Assembly: GCA_934477125.1 (NCBI GenBank)
Contig: CAKSOL010000009.1
Coordinates: 1-64,000, forward strand
Length of the DNA: 64,000 nt
DNA from: an uncultured Eubacteriales bacterium
GTDB taxonomy: Bacteria > Bacillota > Clostridia > Oscillospirales > Acutalibacteraceae
Reading direction: 5' to 3'
How positions within the stretch are numbered: position 1 is the stretch's first letter; each line of letters starts with the position of its first letter. This document shows, in pieces, positions 1 through 9,400 of this stretch. Below the pieces are notes generated by a model. The model was not told where the DNA came from. It was given only the letters and a program-made list of their open reading frames with translations, and did no database searches. The translations under genes were made by a program, and so were the position numbers.

Positions 1-1443
1 GCCGAATTCCAGCTTTGGACCGGCGACGATACAAATGTGTTCAAATCCGAAAATGTTTTACAGACAAAGCTTTCCGAAAAGACAACCGTTGATATTATGA
101 AAAATACCGGCAATGTCGTTGACGGGACAAGATTTAACGTTAAAGGTGCGCTTGATATCTCGGTTGACGGGGACACAACAACCACCGCCGAAGTTTATGA
201 CTGCATAGACGGCTGGGAATATCCGCGGTATCCCGGAGCAAGATACACCCTTACCGAAAACACCTATATAGACCGCCTTACCCTTTATGCTTCGGGAACG
301 TTTATTGTGTATGCCTCCGACGCTCTCGACACTCTCTACGCCTCTTATAACTGCATTTCGGGCGGTACCGCCGCTGTTCTTTCTGGAACGGAGCTTAAAA
401 TTTCAAAAGCGGTCAAATATCTTGCCGTTTTCTGCATAAGCTCTGCAAATGTTGCAGAATTCCAGCTTTGGAGCGGAGAGAAGAAGGAAGATACCCCGGA
501 TACAAACGCATTAAAGGTATTGACTATCGGAAACAGCTATTCGGAAAACACCTCCATATATGCCTCCGAAATAGCAGCCGCCAATTCCAAAGCCCTGACC
601 TTCGGTTATCTGAAATTCCCCTCCTGTACAATCGAAAAGCACGCTCAGGCAGCAGCAGATGATCTCGCGGTATACAAATTCCAAATAGTTTCGCCCGACG
701 GCACGAGGACCACCCTCAAAACAGAGGCTGCAAGCTTTGACAGCCCCAACGCCGAAAGCAGCGCAACGATAAAAGAAGCGCTGCAATATATGGATTGGGA
801 TGTAGTTGTTTTACAGCAGGAATCGTTTGCTTCGCGCACCGCATCCAGCTTTGATAAGCTCGGCGAGCTTATAGAGTATGTTAAAGGCTATCTCCCGAAC
901 GCACGTCTTGCCATTCACGAGGTATGGCGCTGGGGAGAATGGACCGCGGACGATTTTGCCGACATTCAGGCAAACACGCGCGCCGCAGCTGCCGAATACA
1001 AGCTTGAATACATTCCTACGGGAACTGCATTTGAAAATGCCCGCAAAGCTCTCGGCAGCGATAAGGCTGTAAACGAAAACGACGGTCACTATCAGCACGC
1101 CAACACCTACGGTCAGTATATTGCAGGGGCCTGCTATACCGCCTCGCTTTTCGGAATTACGATAGATGAAAGCACATTCGCTTCGCACATATATGTCAAT
1201 GACAACGGAAACGTTGCCCTGCTGACAAAGGCTGTAAACGATGCAGTTGCCGCACGCCCGATATTCGGAAGAGCCGGAGATTTCACAAACGACGGCTTTG
1301 TCGGCTCAGACGACCTTACGGTTATGCGCAAATGGCTTTTGGACGGCGACGACACAAATGCCGCTGCCGCCGACATCAATGGGGACGACGCTTTTGACGT
1401 CCGCGATTTGGTTCATTTAAAGAAAATGATAGCAAATATCTGA
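1..1443 (+). CDS. DUF4886 (SGNH-like) protein with discoidin-like module and C-terminal dockerin, 5'-truncated
   Basis: The reading frame is open to the first base, so this is the 3' part of a larger gene; 480 residues are visible. The first six residues (AEFQLW) are the end of an earlier module, because the same words recur at the end of the next one (about residues 18-165). That module resembles F5/8 type C (galactose-binding-like) domains. Residues about 168-400 match DUF4886, an SGNH-hydrolase-like family: IGNSYS with the candidate nucleophile Ser179, and a QHANTYGQY block with His366. The last 58 residues form a type I dockerin with two calcium-loop repeats (DFTNDGFVGSDDL and DINGDDAFDVRDL). 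Such a protein would be secreted and docked to a cohesin scaffold. The catalytic activity is not known; an esterase acting on acetylated glycan is my inference. It is a paralogue of the protein at 6418-10803. GH2 follows 75 bp downstream. Confidence 0.9.
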   Translation, partial: AEFQLWTGDDTNVFKSENVLQTKLSEKTTVDIMKNTGNVVDGTRFNVKGALDISVDGDTTTTAEVYDCIDGWEYPRYPGARYTLTENTYIDRLTLYASGTFIVYASDALDTLYASYNCISGGTAAVLSGTELKISKAVKYLAVFCISSANVAEFQLWSGEKKEDTPDTNALKVLTIGNSYSENTSIYASEIAAANSKALTFGYLKFPSCTIEKHAQAAADDLAVYKFQIVSPDGTRTTLKTEAASFDSPNAESSATIKEALQYMDWDVVVLQQESFASRTASSFDKLGELIEYVKGYLPNARLAIHEVWRWGEWTADDFADIQANTRAAAAEYKLEYIPTGTAFENARKALGSDKAVNENDGHYQHANTYGQYIAGACYTASLFGITIDESTFASHIYVNDNGNVALLTKAVNDAVAARPIFGRAGDFTNDGFVGSDDLTVMRKWLLDGDDTNAAAADINGDDAFDVRDLVHLKKMIANI

Positions 1444-1456
1444 TAAATATGATATT

Positions 1457-1489
1457 ATTAAGGGGCTGCCGATATGACAGTCCCTTAAT
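1457..1489 (+). terminator. Possible weak terminator or intergenic hairpin
   Basis: A 12-bp stem (ATTAAGGGGCTG at 1457-1468 with CAGTCCCTTAAT at 1478-1489, one G-U pair) lies between the dockerin gene and the GH2 gene. What follows is AT-rich but not a clean T-run, so it may attenuate rather than end transcription. Confidence 0.5.
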
Positions 1490-1517
1490 ATATAAATCCT
1501 GATAACGGAGCATTGAT

Positions 1518-4034
1518 ATGAATAAAATAACGCTTGATGAAGCTGAAAAGGAATATTTTTCCCCCTCCCCCGCTCCCTTTGAAAGCGAGCCACGCGAGCT
1601 GCGCGAGGTTTCGGAATTCACCCTGCCTGCAAACGAGGTTAAGGCTTTCAGTCTCAACGGCGAATATCTTATGACGGACGGCGGAACCGTTGCCGAGCGC
1701 ACAAATCCGGAGCTTATATGGAGCGGTGCCGTTACAGCCGAAATTCCCGAAACGGTTCACACCTCGCTTTTCCGCGCCGGAAAAATCCCGGACCCGATTT
1801 TTGCAAAAAACGACAAGGCGGCGAGAGAGGAAAGCTATAAAACCTGGTGGTTCAAAAAGGAATTTGACTATGATTTCTCCCTCGAAAATCCCGTTCTCTG
1901 CTTTGACGGTGTTTGCTACAACGCGGTTTTTTGGCTTAACGGAGTATTCTTAGGCGGTCACATAGGTATGTTCGGCGGACCTTTTTTTGATGTTGCGGAC
2001 ATATTGAAGGAGAAAAATACGCTTATTGTTAAAATTGAAAACGCACCTGCCGATCCGCGCCCCTATTCAGAATATGCCGACCACGACGAGGGCTGGAAAT
2101 ACGGCGTTGTTGTCAACTGTGTTTACGGCTGGCACTATGCCTGTATTCCAACCCGCGGAATATGGAGTAACGTTTATCTGCGTTCAAAGCCAGAAACGCA
2201 GGCTGAGCGCCCCTTTATCCTGACCTATGACTATGAAAGCGGCACCGAGGATATATGTATATCCCTGAACCGCAGAGCAAGCGGCGATATATACGTTAAA
2301 ATAACACCGTATAATTTTACCGGAAAGCCGCAGTATTTCAAGGCTGCGTTTTCGGACGCCGACCGGCTCCATTACAGGCTTAAAATTGAAAATGCCCGCC
2401 TTTGGTGGCCCAACGGATACGGCGAACAGAATCTTTACCGCTTTGAAATAGCGGTAGCCCCGGAAAACAGCCGAATAGAGGTATTTGACGAGGTTTGCGG
2501 AATAAGAAAAATCGAAATGAAACCGGAAATTTCGGGAGCAGATGAGAATAGATACTGCTGGCGCTGTTTTATAAACGGGAAATACATCTTTTTAAAGGGA
2601 ACAAACTGGTGTACGCTTGACGCGCTTTTAAGGCTGCCGAACGAACGCTACGACCGATTTTTAGAGCTTGCAAAGCACCAGAATCTCCAGCTTTTGCGCG
2701 CCTGGGGCGGCGGAATACCGGAAAGCGATTATTTTTACCGCCGCTGCGATGAATTGGGGCTTATGGTAGCTCAGGAATGGCCGACCTGCTGGGACTCACA
2801 AAAGCTCCAGCCGATTGAGGCGCTTGAGGAAACAGCGCTGCTTAACACCATACGGCTCAGAAATCATCCGAGTCTGCTTTGGTGGGCAGGAGGAAACGAA
2901 TCGGAAAAGGCGGACGGAAAGGCTATGGACGCTCTCGCGCGTATTGCCTATGAAAAGGACGGCACGCGTCCGTTCAGGCGCACCTCCCCTTACGGCGGCT
3001 CTCTCCATAATTACGATACCTACTGGATGATGCAGGATATGGATAAGGCTCTTTCGCTGAACGCCGTGTTTATAGGCGAGTTCGGTATGGCGTCCGCCCC
3101 GAATACAGAAAGCGTTTACCGCTATATACCCGATGACGAGCGTAACGAATGGTCGCCGGACGCAAAAAATGCGTTCAACTATCACACTCCGCGGTTCAAT
3201 GAATTCCGCTGGCCGGAGCAATACAACGATATGGACCATCTGCTTTATCACGCTGCCGATTTCTGTGATATCGGCAGTCTTGAGGATTTCGTTTTTGCAA
3301 CACAGCTTGCGCAATCGGTTGCAATAAGGCATACGCTTGAAAATATGCGTTCTGAAAGTCCTAAGGCAACCGGAATATGCTATTATAAGCTGACCGACGT
3401 TTATCCTGCCTGTTCCTGGTCATCGGTTGATTATTACGGTGTTCCGAAAATACCATACTATGTCTTTAAAAACGCCTACTCCCCTCTTCATGCGATGCTG
3501 AAAATAACCTCGGTTACAGCAGTCGGAGAATACCCGGTATTTCTGCTTGACGACACCCTCTCCGCCGCAGGCAGAGAATGTCTGATTTCGGTTAAATTTT
3601 ATGACGGAAATCTCTCGCTTGTCGAGGCAGCCGAAAAGAAAATCACCCCGAAAAGCGAAGTGAATGAGGCGGGAAGTATTGTTCTGAGCGATGAGGTTCA
3701 AAGAGGGCTCAGGCTTATAGCTCTCAGGCTGTTTGCCGGCGGAAAGCTGCTTGACAGTACTTTTTACATTCTCAATTACCGCGAGGATAAGGGATTTTTA
3801 AAGCGGCTGCCAAGAACGGCAGTTTCTATGACGGTAAACGACGGGCGCGTAAGCATTTCCAATGTCGGTAATTTCCCGGCTGTCGGTGTATTTATTGAAA
3901 ATTTACCGCACGATACGGAATTTACGGTATCGGATAATTTTCTCTTTTTGGAGTCCGGCGAGGAAAGAACGCTGAACGTCAATATTTCCGACGGAATTTC
4001 GGTCAGAGGACTGAATTTTGATACCGTAAAATAA
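1518..4034 (+). CDS. Glycoside hydrolase family 2, beta-mannosidase-like
   Basis: An 838-residue enzyme with the GH2 layout: N-terminal jelly-roll sugar-binding domain (about 60-200), immunoglobulin-like domain (about 200-310), TIM barrel (about 330-640) and C-terminal beta domains. The acid/base is Glu461 in GGNES and the nucleophile is Glu521 in IGEFG. The barrel signature (GTNWCTLDALLRLPNERY, then LLRAWGGG) is typical of beta-mannosidase and exo-glucosaminidase relatives. There is no signal peptide, so it should act in the cytoplasm on imported oligosaccharides. The start is an ATG with CGGAG eight bases upstream. GH130 and GH5 neighbours favour beta-mannosidase over beta-galactosidase or glucosaminidase, but the exact substrate is inferred. 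Confidence 0.9.
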   Translation: MNKITLDEAEKEYFSPSPAPFESEPRELREVSEFTLPANEVKAFSLNGEYLMTDGGTVAERTNPELIWSGAVTAEIPETVHTSLFRAGKIPDPIFAKNDKAAREESYKTWWFKKEFDYDFSLENPVLCFDGVCYNAVFWLNGVFLGGHIGMFGGPFFDVADILKEKNTLIVKIENAPADPRPYSEYADHDEGWKYGVVVNCVYGWHYACIPTRGIWSNVYLRSKPETQAERPFILTYDYESGTEDICISLNRRASGDIYVKITPYNFTGKPQYFKAAFSDADRLHYRLKIENARLWWPNGYGEQNLYRFEIAVAPENSRIEVFDEVCGIRKIEMKPEISGADENRYCWRCFINGKYIFLKGTNWCTLDALLRLPNERYDRFLELAKHQNLQLLRAWGGGIPESDYFYRRCDELGLMVAQEWPTCWDSQKLQPIEALEETALLNTIRLRNHPSLLWWAGGNESEKADGKAMDALARIAYEKDGTRPFRRTSPYGGSLHNYDTYWMMQDMDKALSLNAVFIGEFGMASAPNTESVYRYIPDDERNEWSPDAKNAFNYHTPRFNEFRWPEQYNDMDHLLYHAADFCDIGSLEDFVFATQLAQSVAIRHTLENMRSESPKATGICYYKLTDVYPACSWSSVDYYGVPKIPYYVFKNAYSPLHAMLKITSVTAVGEYPVFLLDDTLSAAGRECLISVKFYDGNLSLVEAAEKKITPKSEVNEAGSIVLSDEVQRGLRLIALRLFAGGKLLDSTFYILNYREDKGFLKRLPRTAVSMTVNDGRVSISNVGNFPAVGVFIENLPHDTEFTVSDNFLFLESGEERTLNVNISDGISVRGLNFDTVK

Positions 4035-4067
4035 ATTAAGACCCGGCGGTATGCCGGGTCTTAATTT
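4033..4067. terminator. Bidirectional intrinsic terminator
   Basis: A perfect 15-bp stem (4033-4047 with 4053-4067, core AAGACCCGGC) with a 5-base loop sits between the convergent GH2 gene and the DUF4038 gene. AT-rich arms supply a T-rich tail in both directions. It closes the large minus-strand run, whose last stop codon lies within the right arm. Confidence 0.9.
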
Positions 4068-5278
4068 ATTCTGTTTTCCGAAAAGATTATTGCCGCGTCA
4101 TGACCGAAAGGACTTATCGCGGTAAATTTTTCGTTTTTCGATAAGAAAGATTCTGAAAATTCGCCCTTTTCCGGGTCAAACCAGGTAACATATTTAAGTT
4201 GCGAGCTTCGTTTTCTTTCCAAAAAACGCGGCTCGGCGCTGTCAAAATAGGAAACAGCAAAATCAGCGCCCTCAAGCACTCTTATTCCGTTCGGACGGGC
4301 TGCGGACTTTGCCGACATAATATCAACCGCACAAAGCAGTCGGTTAATATTCCTCATTTGGTTCGCCGCCGGGCGGTCGAGAGCCGTTTTCCAGTCAAAC
4401 AGATACTCGTCGTCCGCCTTTTCCTTAAAGCACCAGACGCTCTGATGACCGTAGGTATGACCGGCGGCGCCCATCAGCATATTCCCGTAAATTCTGCGCC
4501 TTATATCGAGCGGAGAAAGCCTGTAATTCCAGGACAAATCAAAATCAATCGGAAAATCCTCATAAAACGATTCGGCGTCCATCGCAGGCTTTTTGCCTAT
4601 CACGATTGTCTTGTGAAGCAGCTTATCGCTTTTAAAGCCGCCGAACGAATGACCGGACTGCAAGCAATGAAAGTCAATATATTCCGCATCCCTCAGGAAA
4701 AACGCCGAGCTGTTTTCGCCGTTTGGATGATAGGTCATAAGATGCCTGACCTTTTCTCCCTCTCGCAGACCTCTTGCGGTCTCGTCGATTATTTCGCGGT
4801 GAGTATGCCCCTCTATGGGTCTGTCTCCTCCGAGCATCCATATAATATTTTCCCGTTTTCCTATAACTCCGGCAAGAAACCTGCCGTATACAGCAGCATT
4901 ATCGGGGGTAAAAATTTCCGGTCCTGCTCCCCATTTCAGGTTGAACTTATCGCCCCAATAGGGCAGCAGGGTCAAAACCATACCCCGCTTTTCACATTCA
5001 TCCGCCAAAAAGCAGAGCTTATCGAAATATGCCCTGCACGGGCGTTTAACATTACCGTTGACAAAGGGCAGAAGTCCATCAACGGTCGGCTTTCTTACGC
5101 CGTCAAGCTCGGATATTGCCGATACCTGAACAGCGTTAAAGCCCTGTTTGAGACGCTTATCAAGATAATAAACCGTTTCCCCGCGGGAAAGGCGCTGAAG
5201 CAGGGTCCAGGCGGTATCAGCAAGATACGGAAAAAATTTACCGTTCTTTTCAAAATATCTTTTTCCTATTGTCAGCAT
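4061..5278 (-). CDS. DUF4038 / GH140-like glycoside hydrolase
   Basis: A 405-residue enzyme of the DUF4038 (apiosidase-like) family. The visible family signatures are GKYFxYLADTAW-like N-terminal words, WMLGGDRP carrying the probable catalytic Asp, DAESFYE carrying a second conserved acid, and YGHQSVW, followed by a C-terminal beta domain (about 330-405). There is no signal peptide, so it is probably cytoplasmic. I chose the ATG at 5278, which has GGAG six bases upstream, over an in-frame TTG 54 bases earlier. It is the last gene of the long minus-strand glycan run. Known GH140 members cleave apiose from rhamnogalacturonan II, but family membership here does not fix the substrate. Confidence 0.85.
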   Translation of the reverse strand: MLTIGKRYFEKNGKFFPYLADTAWTLLQRLSRGETVYYLDKRLKQGFNAVQVSAISELDGVRKPTVDGLLPFVNGNVKRPCRAYFDKLCFLADECEKRGMVLTLLPYWGDKFNLKWGAGPEIFTPDNAAVYGRFLAGVIGKRENIIWMLGGDRPIEGHTHREIIDETARGLREGEKVRHLMTYHPNGENSSAFFLRDAEYIDFHCLQSGHSFGGFKSDKLLHKTIVIGKKPAMDAESFYEDFPIDFDLSWNYRLSPLDIRRRIYGNMLMGAAGHTYGHQSVWCFKEKADDEYLFDWKTALDRPAANQMRNINRLLCAVDIMSAKSAARPNGIRVLEGADFAVSYFDSAEPRFLERKRSSQLKYVTWFDPEKGEFSESFLSKNEKFTAISPFGHDAAIIFSENRIN

Positions 5279-5380
5279 TATATTCTCCGTTTTCAGGGTA
5301 TACCGCGCAAAGCCTTCGCGGAAGATATACAACAGACTTTTGCCGGCGGATATCCCTCCAGCTGTTTTTTCGGCGCTGCC

Positions 5381-6421
5381 TTAAAATCCGAGCTTTAAAA
5401 GCATATCCGAGAGCAGCAGGCTTACCCTCGCATGGGTCGCTGTTGACCAATGACCGTTAGCCCCCACTCCCTCATACTGCCGCTTAGGCTCAATTATAAG
5501 CGGGGTTATTCCGCCCGTTTTTTCGGCAGCGGCAAGAATTTCTTCCTTTAACAGCATATCCTTTTCAACAATATATACGATAGGTACGTCGGGACGGCGG
5601 CTCCTGACATCCTTCAGAAAGCTTTCCGCCCTGTTTTTAAATTCCGAACGGCGCCCGGAAATCAGTTCATCGGTTCGCTGAGCCTCAGGCAAATCCACCG
5701 CCAAGCAGTAATTCGCGTCGTTCTGACCGAGCTTTATAACAACCGCGTCTGCACCGTCAGCGTAGAAGTCCCACTCACAGTTTTCTCCGTCCTTTAAATG
5801 TACAAAATCCGTATACCGATAAAGCTCAGGAATGAGATTGACCGTTCCGAGACCGTAATCGTGATAAATTCCGTTTCCCGAAGCGGCTACGCAAAACGGC
5901 TCCGCGCCGAGCCTTTCACAGGCGAGCGCGGCATAGGTCAGAGAAAAATTTTCTTCCGCCGTTGTAAAATCAGGGTTTGCATTTGAAGAAATATTACCGT
6001 AGCCGCAGGTTATTGAATCTCCTATAAATTCAATTCGTTTTTTTCTGCGCAATATCGGGAGAATTTCCCCGTCAGTTTCTATGCCGCACAGCGCGGCGGA
6101 GCCGTAATACATTTCCGTCTGTTTAACAACTTTTACGGTATGTCTGCCATACGGCAAGCCCTCTGTCAGAGTGTATATCCGTCGTGGGCTGTCAAGAGCG
6201 AACCGCGCCGTGCAGACGGCGCTGCCGTCCGTAAAAACCCCGATATACGGGCGCTCCTCCGGGCAGGGCAGCGCGTCTCCGGCAAATATTTCAGCCGAAG
6301 CGCGTGTTCCGGTAAACTCAAAAGAGAAGCCGGAACCGCTCCAGTTAAAAAATATCATACCGTCTTTTGAATATGTTCTGCCGAAAATACTCAGCGGCAA
6401 TTTCACAGCTTTATTTTTCAT
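5381..6421 (-). CDS. CE2-like carbohydrate esterase (SGNH/GDSL)
   Basis: A 346-residue protein with an N-terminal jelly-roll (about 10-120, words GRTY..DG and FNWSGSGFSFEFTG) and a C-terminal SGNH hydrolase domain beginning EFIGDSITCGYG, nucleophile Ser136. This is the layout of family CE2, which removes acetyl groups from glucomannan and xylan. The C-terminal catalytic block reads GANGHWSTATH (His324), where many SGNH esterases have a D-x-HP motif. There is no signal peptide, so it probably acts on imported acetylated oligosaccharides. Its ATG overlaps the TGA of the upstream gene (ATGA), which implies translational coupling. Confidence 0.87.
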   Translation of the reverse strand: MKNKAVKLPLSIFGRTYSKDGMIFFNWSGSGFSFEFTGTRASAEIFAGDALPCPEERPYIGVFTDGSAVCTARFALDSPRRIYTLTEGLPYGRHTVKVVKQTEMYYGSAALCGIETDGEILPILRRKKRIEFIGDSITCGYGNISSNANPDFTTAEENFSLTYAALACERLGAEPFCVAASGNGIYHDYGLGTVNLIPELYRYTDFVHLKDGENCEWDFYADGADAVVIKLGQNDANYCLAVDLPEAQRTDELISGRRSEFKNRAESFLKDVRSRRPDVPIVYIVEKDMLLKEEILAAAEKTGGITPLIIEPKRQYEGVGANGHWSTATHARVSLLLSDMLLKLGF

Positions 6422-9400
6422 TTCTTTTTCCTATACTGTCTGACCGCAAGAAACGATGCCGCGGCAACCGAAAATCCTGCCAGAACGCCCAGACAAACGG
6501 TAACAATAAATATCACGTTCAGCCTGCCCGCAGATTTCGCAGCTCCGTTTCCGCTGACAAGGGCATAATTTCTAAGGGTTTCGGTTTCAACGGTTATACA
6601 GCCGTTCAGCGTTCCGTTTGAAACTATTTCCGCTCCGTTGCCGTCAACGCAGGCGACCTTTAAAGCCGAATTATCCTCCGGCAGAGAAAGCCTGATAATT
6701 CTGCCGCCGGTATTAAGCTCGGCGCCGGAAGAAGTGACAATGCTCAGCTTATAAAGCTTTGTCGCCTTAAAGCCGCTGAGCGCCGCCTCAACAAATTCCA
6801 GTTCGGATTTTTCAGTACTTATATCCGCTTTAAGGACTGCGGAAAGCTTGTTAAGGTCATCGTTTGAGTCTTTCGCATAAATTCTTGCAACAACGCCATT
6901 CCCCGCAGATATATCAATATATTGCGGCAGCTTTGTCTTTTCCTCTTCCTTGTCCTGCTCGGCGCTCAGAGCTCCGTATACCTTCAGTTCTTCAAGCCGG
7001 CAGGCGCCGTAACGGCTGTCGCCGATTGTGAAAACAAACGCAACATATTTGACCTGCTTCCATTCTGCAGGAGCCGCGAGAGAATAGCTGGAGGTTTCAT
7101 CGGCTCGCGCCGGGTCCTCATAATCCTCCTTAACGGTAACAGGAGTTCCGGTGAAAAGTCCGTCAAATCTTCTGGAGGCATAGACCTTTGCGCTGCGGAT
7201 ACCCTTATGTATCCCGGAATCCTCCTCTATTGAGTCGGCAAAAGCGAATATGTCCGCCCCGGTAAGGTCGAAATTCTCATAAAGGTTATAGATAAATACA
7301 AACTTCGAGTTGTTTATATCTGCTCCGCCCCAAAATTCAACGCTGTCGCGGCTGCCGTCGGTCAGAGCAGATACAAAGTTGCTCGCTCCCATATAAACCG
7401 GGTCGGCAAGATTATCCGTAGCAACGCCGTAATATTCGGCGTCTATTCCCTCAATAATGCTCTTTTGTTCAGCAGCCTCCGATTGGTCGGCAGATTTTAC
7501 GCCGTAAGCCGCAAACTCGCGCAGCCGCCAGCCGCCGTCCGACGAATCGGTAAGAATAAACGCAATATAGCGTATACGTTTAAGACTGACATTAAGTGCA
7601 TATTCGTTGGTGCTGTCGTCGGAATTGCTGTATGCTCCGACAAGGCTCTTGCTCTTATAAAGTGTTTGCAGACTGTCTGAGGCGTAAATCCTGTAACCGT
7701 TTATAATCAGGAACTGCGAGCCGTCCGCTCCTGCCCAGGCGTGAAGATGAGAAATATCGTAATACGCGCCCAAATCATAAACCACTCCCGGCTTATCCTT
7801 TTCGGATATCCCCCAAACATCATAATGCTTTTTAAGGTCGCCGTCGGTAAGAGCAGAAAGTTCGGCTGGGGTCTGAGCGTCCATAAAGCCGTAATCATAT
7901 TCCTTTGTTCCGGCAAAATCTCCGCCGGGAGCTATTATCTTTTCAGCACCGGCATTTTTAAGAATATTTTCGCCGTCCGGCGCAGCCGGCCAGGTTATTT
8001 CTTCCTTTATAACCGCGGTGTCCGAGCCGGTAAGGTCAAGCTCGGAGAGCATAGCCGAGGTGCCGGGATTGTAACCCGAAATCAGGAATGTTACATATTT
8101 AATCTGCCTGCCGATTTTAATTTCATTTTCGGAACCGCAGCTTATTTTTCCGACATAGCTTGACTTATTATGCAGCGTTGATATTGCGTCGGAAGCGTAA
8201 ACCTCAACCGTAACGTCATTTCTGCCGTAAGCAACGGCTGTGTCAACGTTATAGGAGCCGTCGAGCGTAAACATAACTCCGACATACTGCATAGGCTCCC
8301 AATCGAGCGCGCCCCAAACCTCAAACTGAGTATCGGTTTTGCCGTCTATTGCCAATTTTACCGCGTCCTTATTTGCGGCGGTAAAATGAGTATGGTCGGC
8401 AACCGTTCCGGAGGCAGGGTTCATCGCAACTGTTGAATGAGACGCATAATGCCTGCTTATAAAGTTCGGCGAATCGGGATTTTTCAGGTTGTCCTCCTCT
8501 ATCTGCTTGCCGTCGGACCAGTCCCAGCTGCTGTTCGGGTCATAAACATAATTCATCGCGTTTTTAACCGCATTTTTCAGTATGCTCATATCAATATCCT
8601 TGAAATAAGGATGAGCGTCGCCGAATGAATTTTCGGTAATATCTATTCCGAAAACAGCGCTGACATAGCAGGCTCCGGCAAGGTACTGACCGTATGAATT
8701 CGCGTGCTGATTATCCGAATCGTTGACAGATATACCGTCCCGGCGGGCAAATTCAAATGCGCGGCCGGAGGGAATTATTCTGAGATTTCCGTTATCGCCT
8801 GCCAGCTGATGATAGGCTTTCTCAATGTTTTTAAAATCGTTCGCAGGGTTATTGTCAAGGCTCCAGGTAGCCCAGCTCCAGGTTTCATGAACCATTATTT
8901 CCGCGTCCGGCAGTAAGCCTTTTATATATTCTATAAGAGCGGAAGCCTTCGCGTAGGTTGAATAATCGTATGAGGCCGTACTGCCCTGCTGAATAACAAC
9001 GATATCCCAATCGGCATACTGCAATGCTTCTTTTACGGTTGCGAAGGATGAAGAACCGTCCTTTACCGTTGTTTTTACGACGGTTCCGCCGCTGTTCTCG
9101 GTTACAGCGAATTTATAAACTGCGTTATCGCTTACAGCGTTATTATAATGCTGTTCGATTGTGCAGGACGGATATTTGAGATAACCGAAGGTCAGCGATT
9201 TCCCGGACGCCGCCGCTATCTCGGTTGCAAAGCCGGAGGCGTTTTCCGCAAAGCTGTTTCCGATAGTCAAAACCCTTTTGATTTCGTCATCCCTGCCGTC
9301 ATCCGGCTTTTTCCCGGACCATACCTCAAACTCGCGCGGGCGGGGATTTCCGGTTTGAGCAACACAGACAAATGCTGCAAACCCCGCTGTTTTTCCTACG

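Noticed and set aside
37..39. GTG start for the first gene
   Set aside because: The same frame continues upstream to base 1 and encodes AEFQLW, the end of a preceding module, so the gene begins before the window.
1..1443. Sortase (LPXTG) anchoring for the surface proteins of the island
   Set aside because: No LPXTG-like motif precedes the C-terminal helices at 6418-10803 or 18360-20333, and the first protein ends in a dockerin.
4199..5398. Long open frame of 399 codons on the plus strand
   Set aside because: It lies antisense to the DUF4038 gene, has no family words and is explained by the codon bias of the opposite strand.
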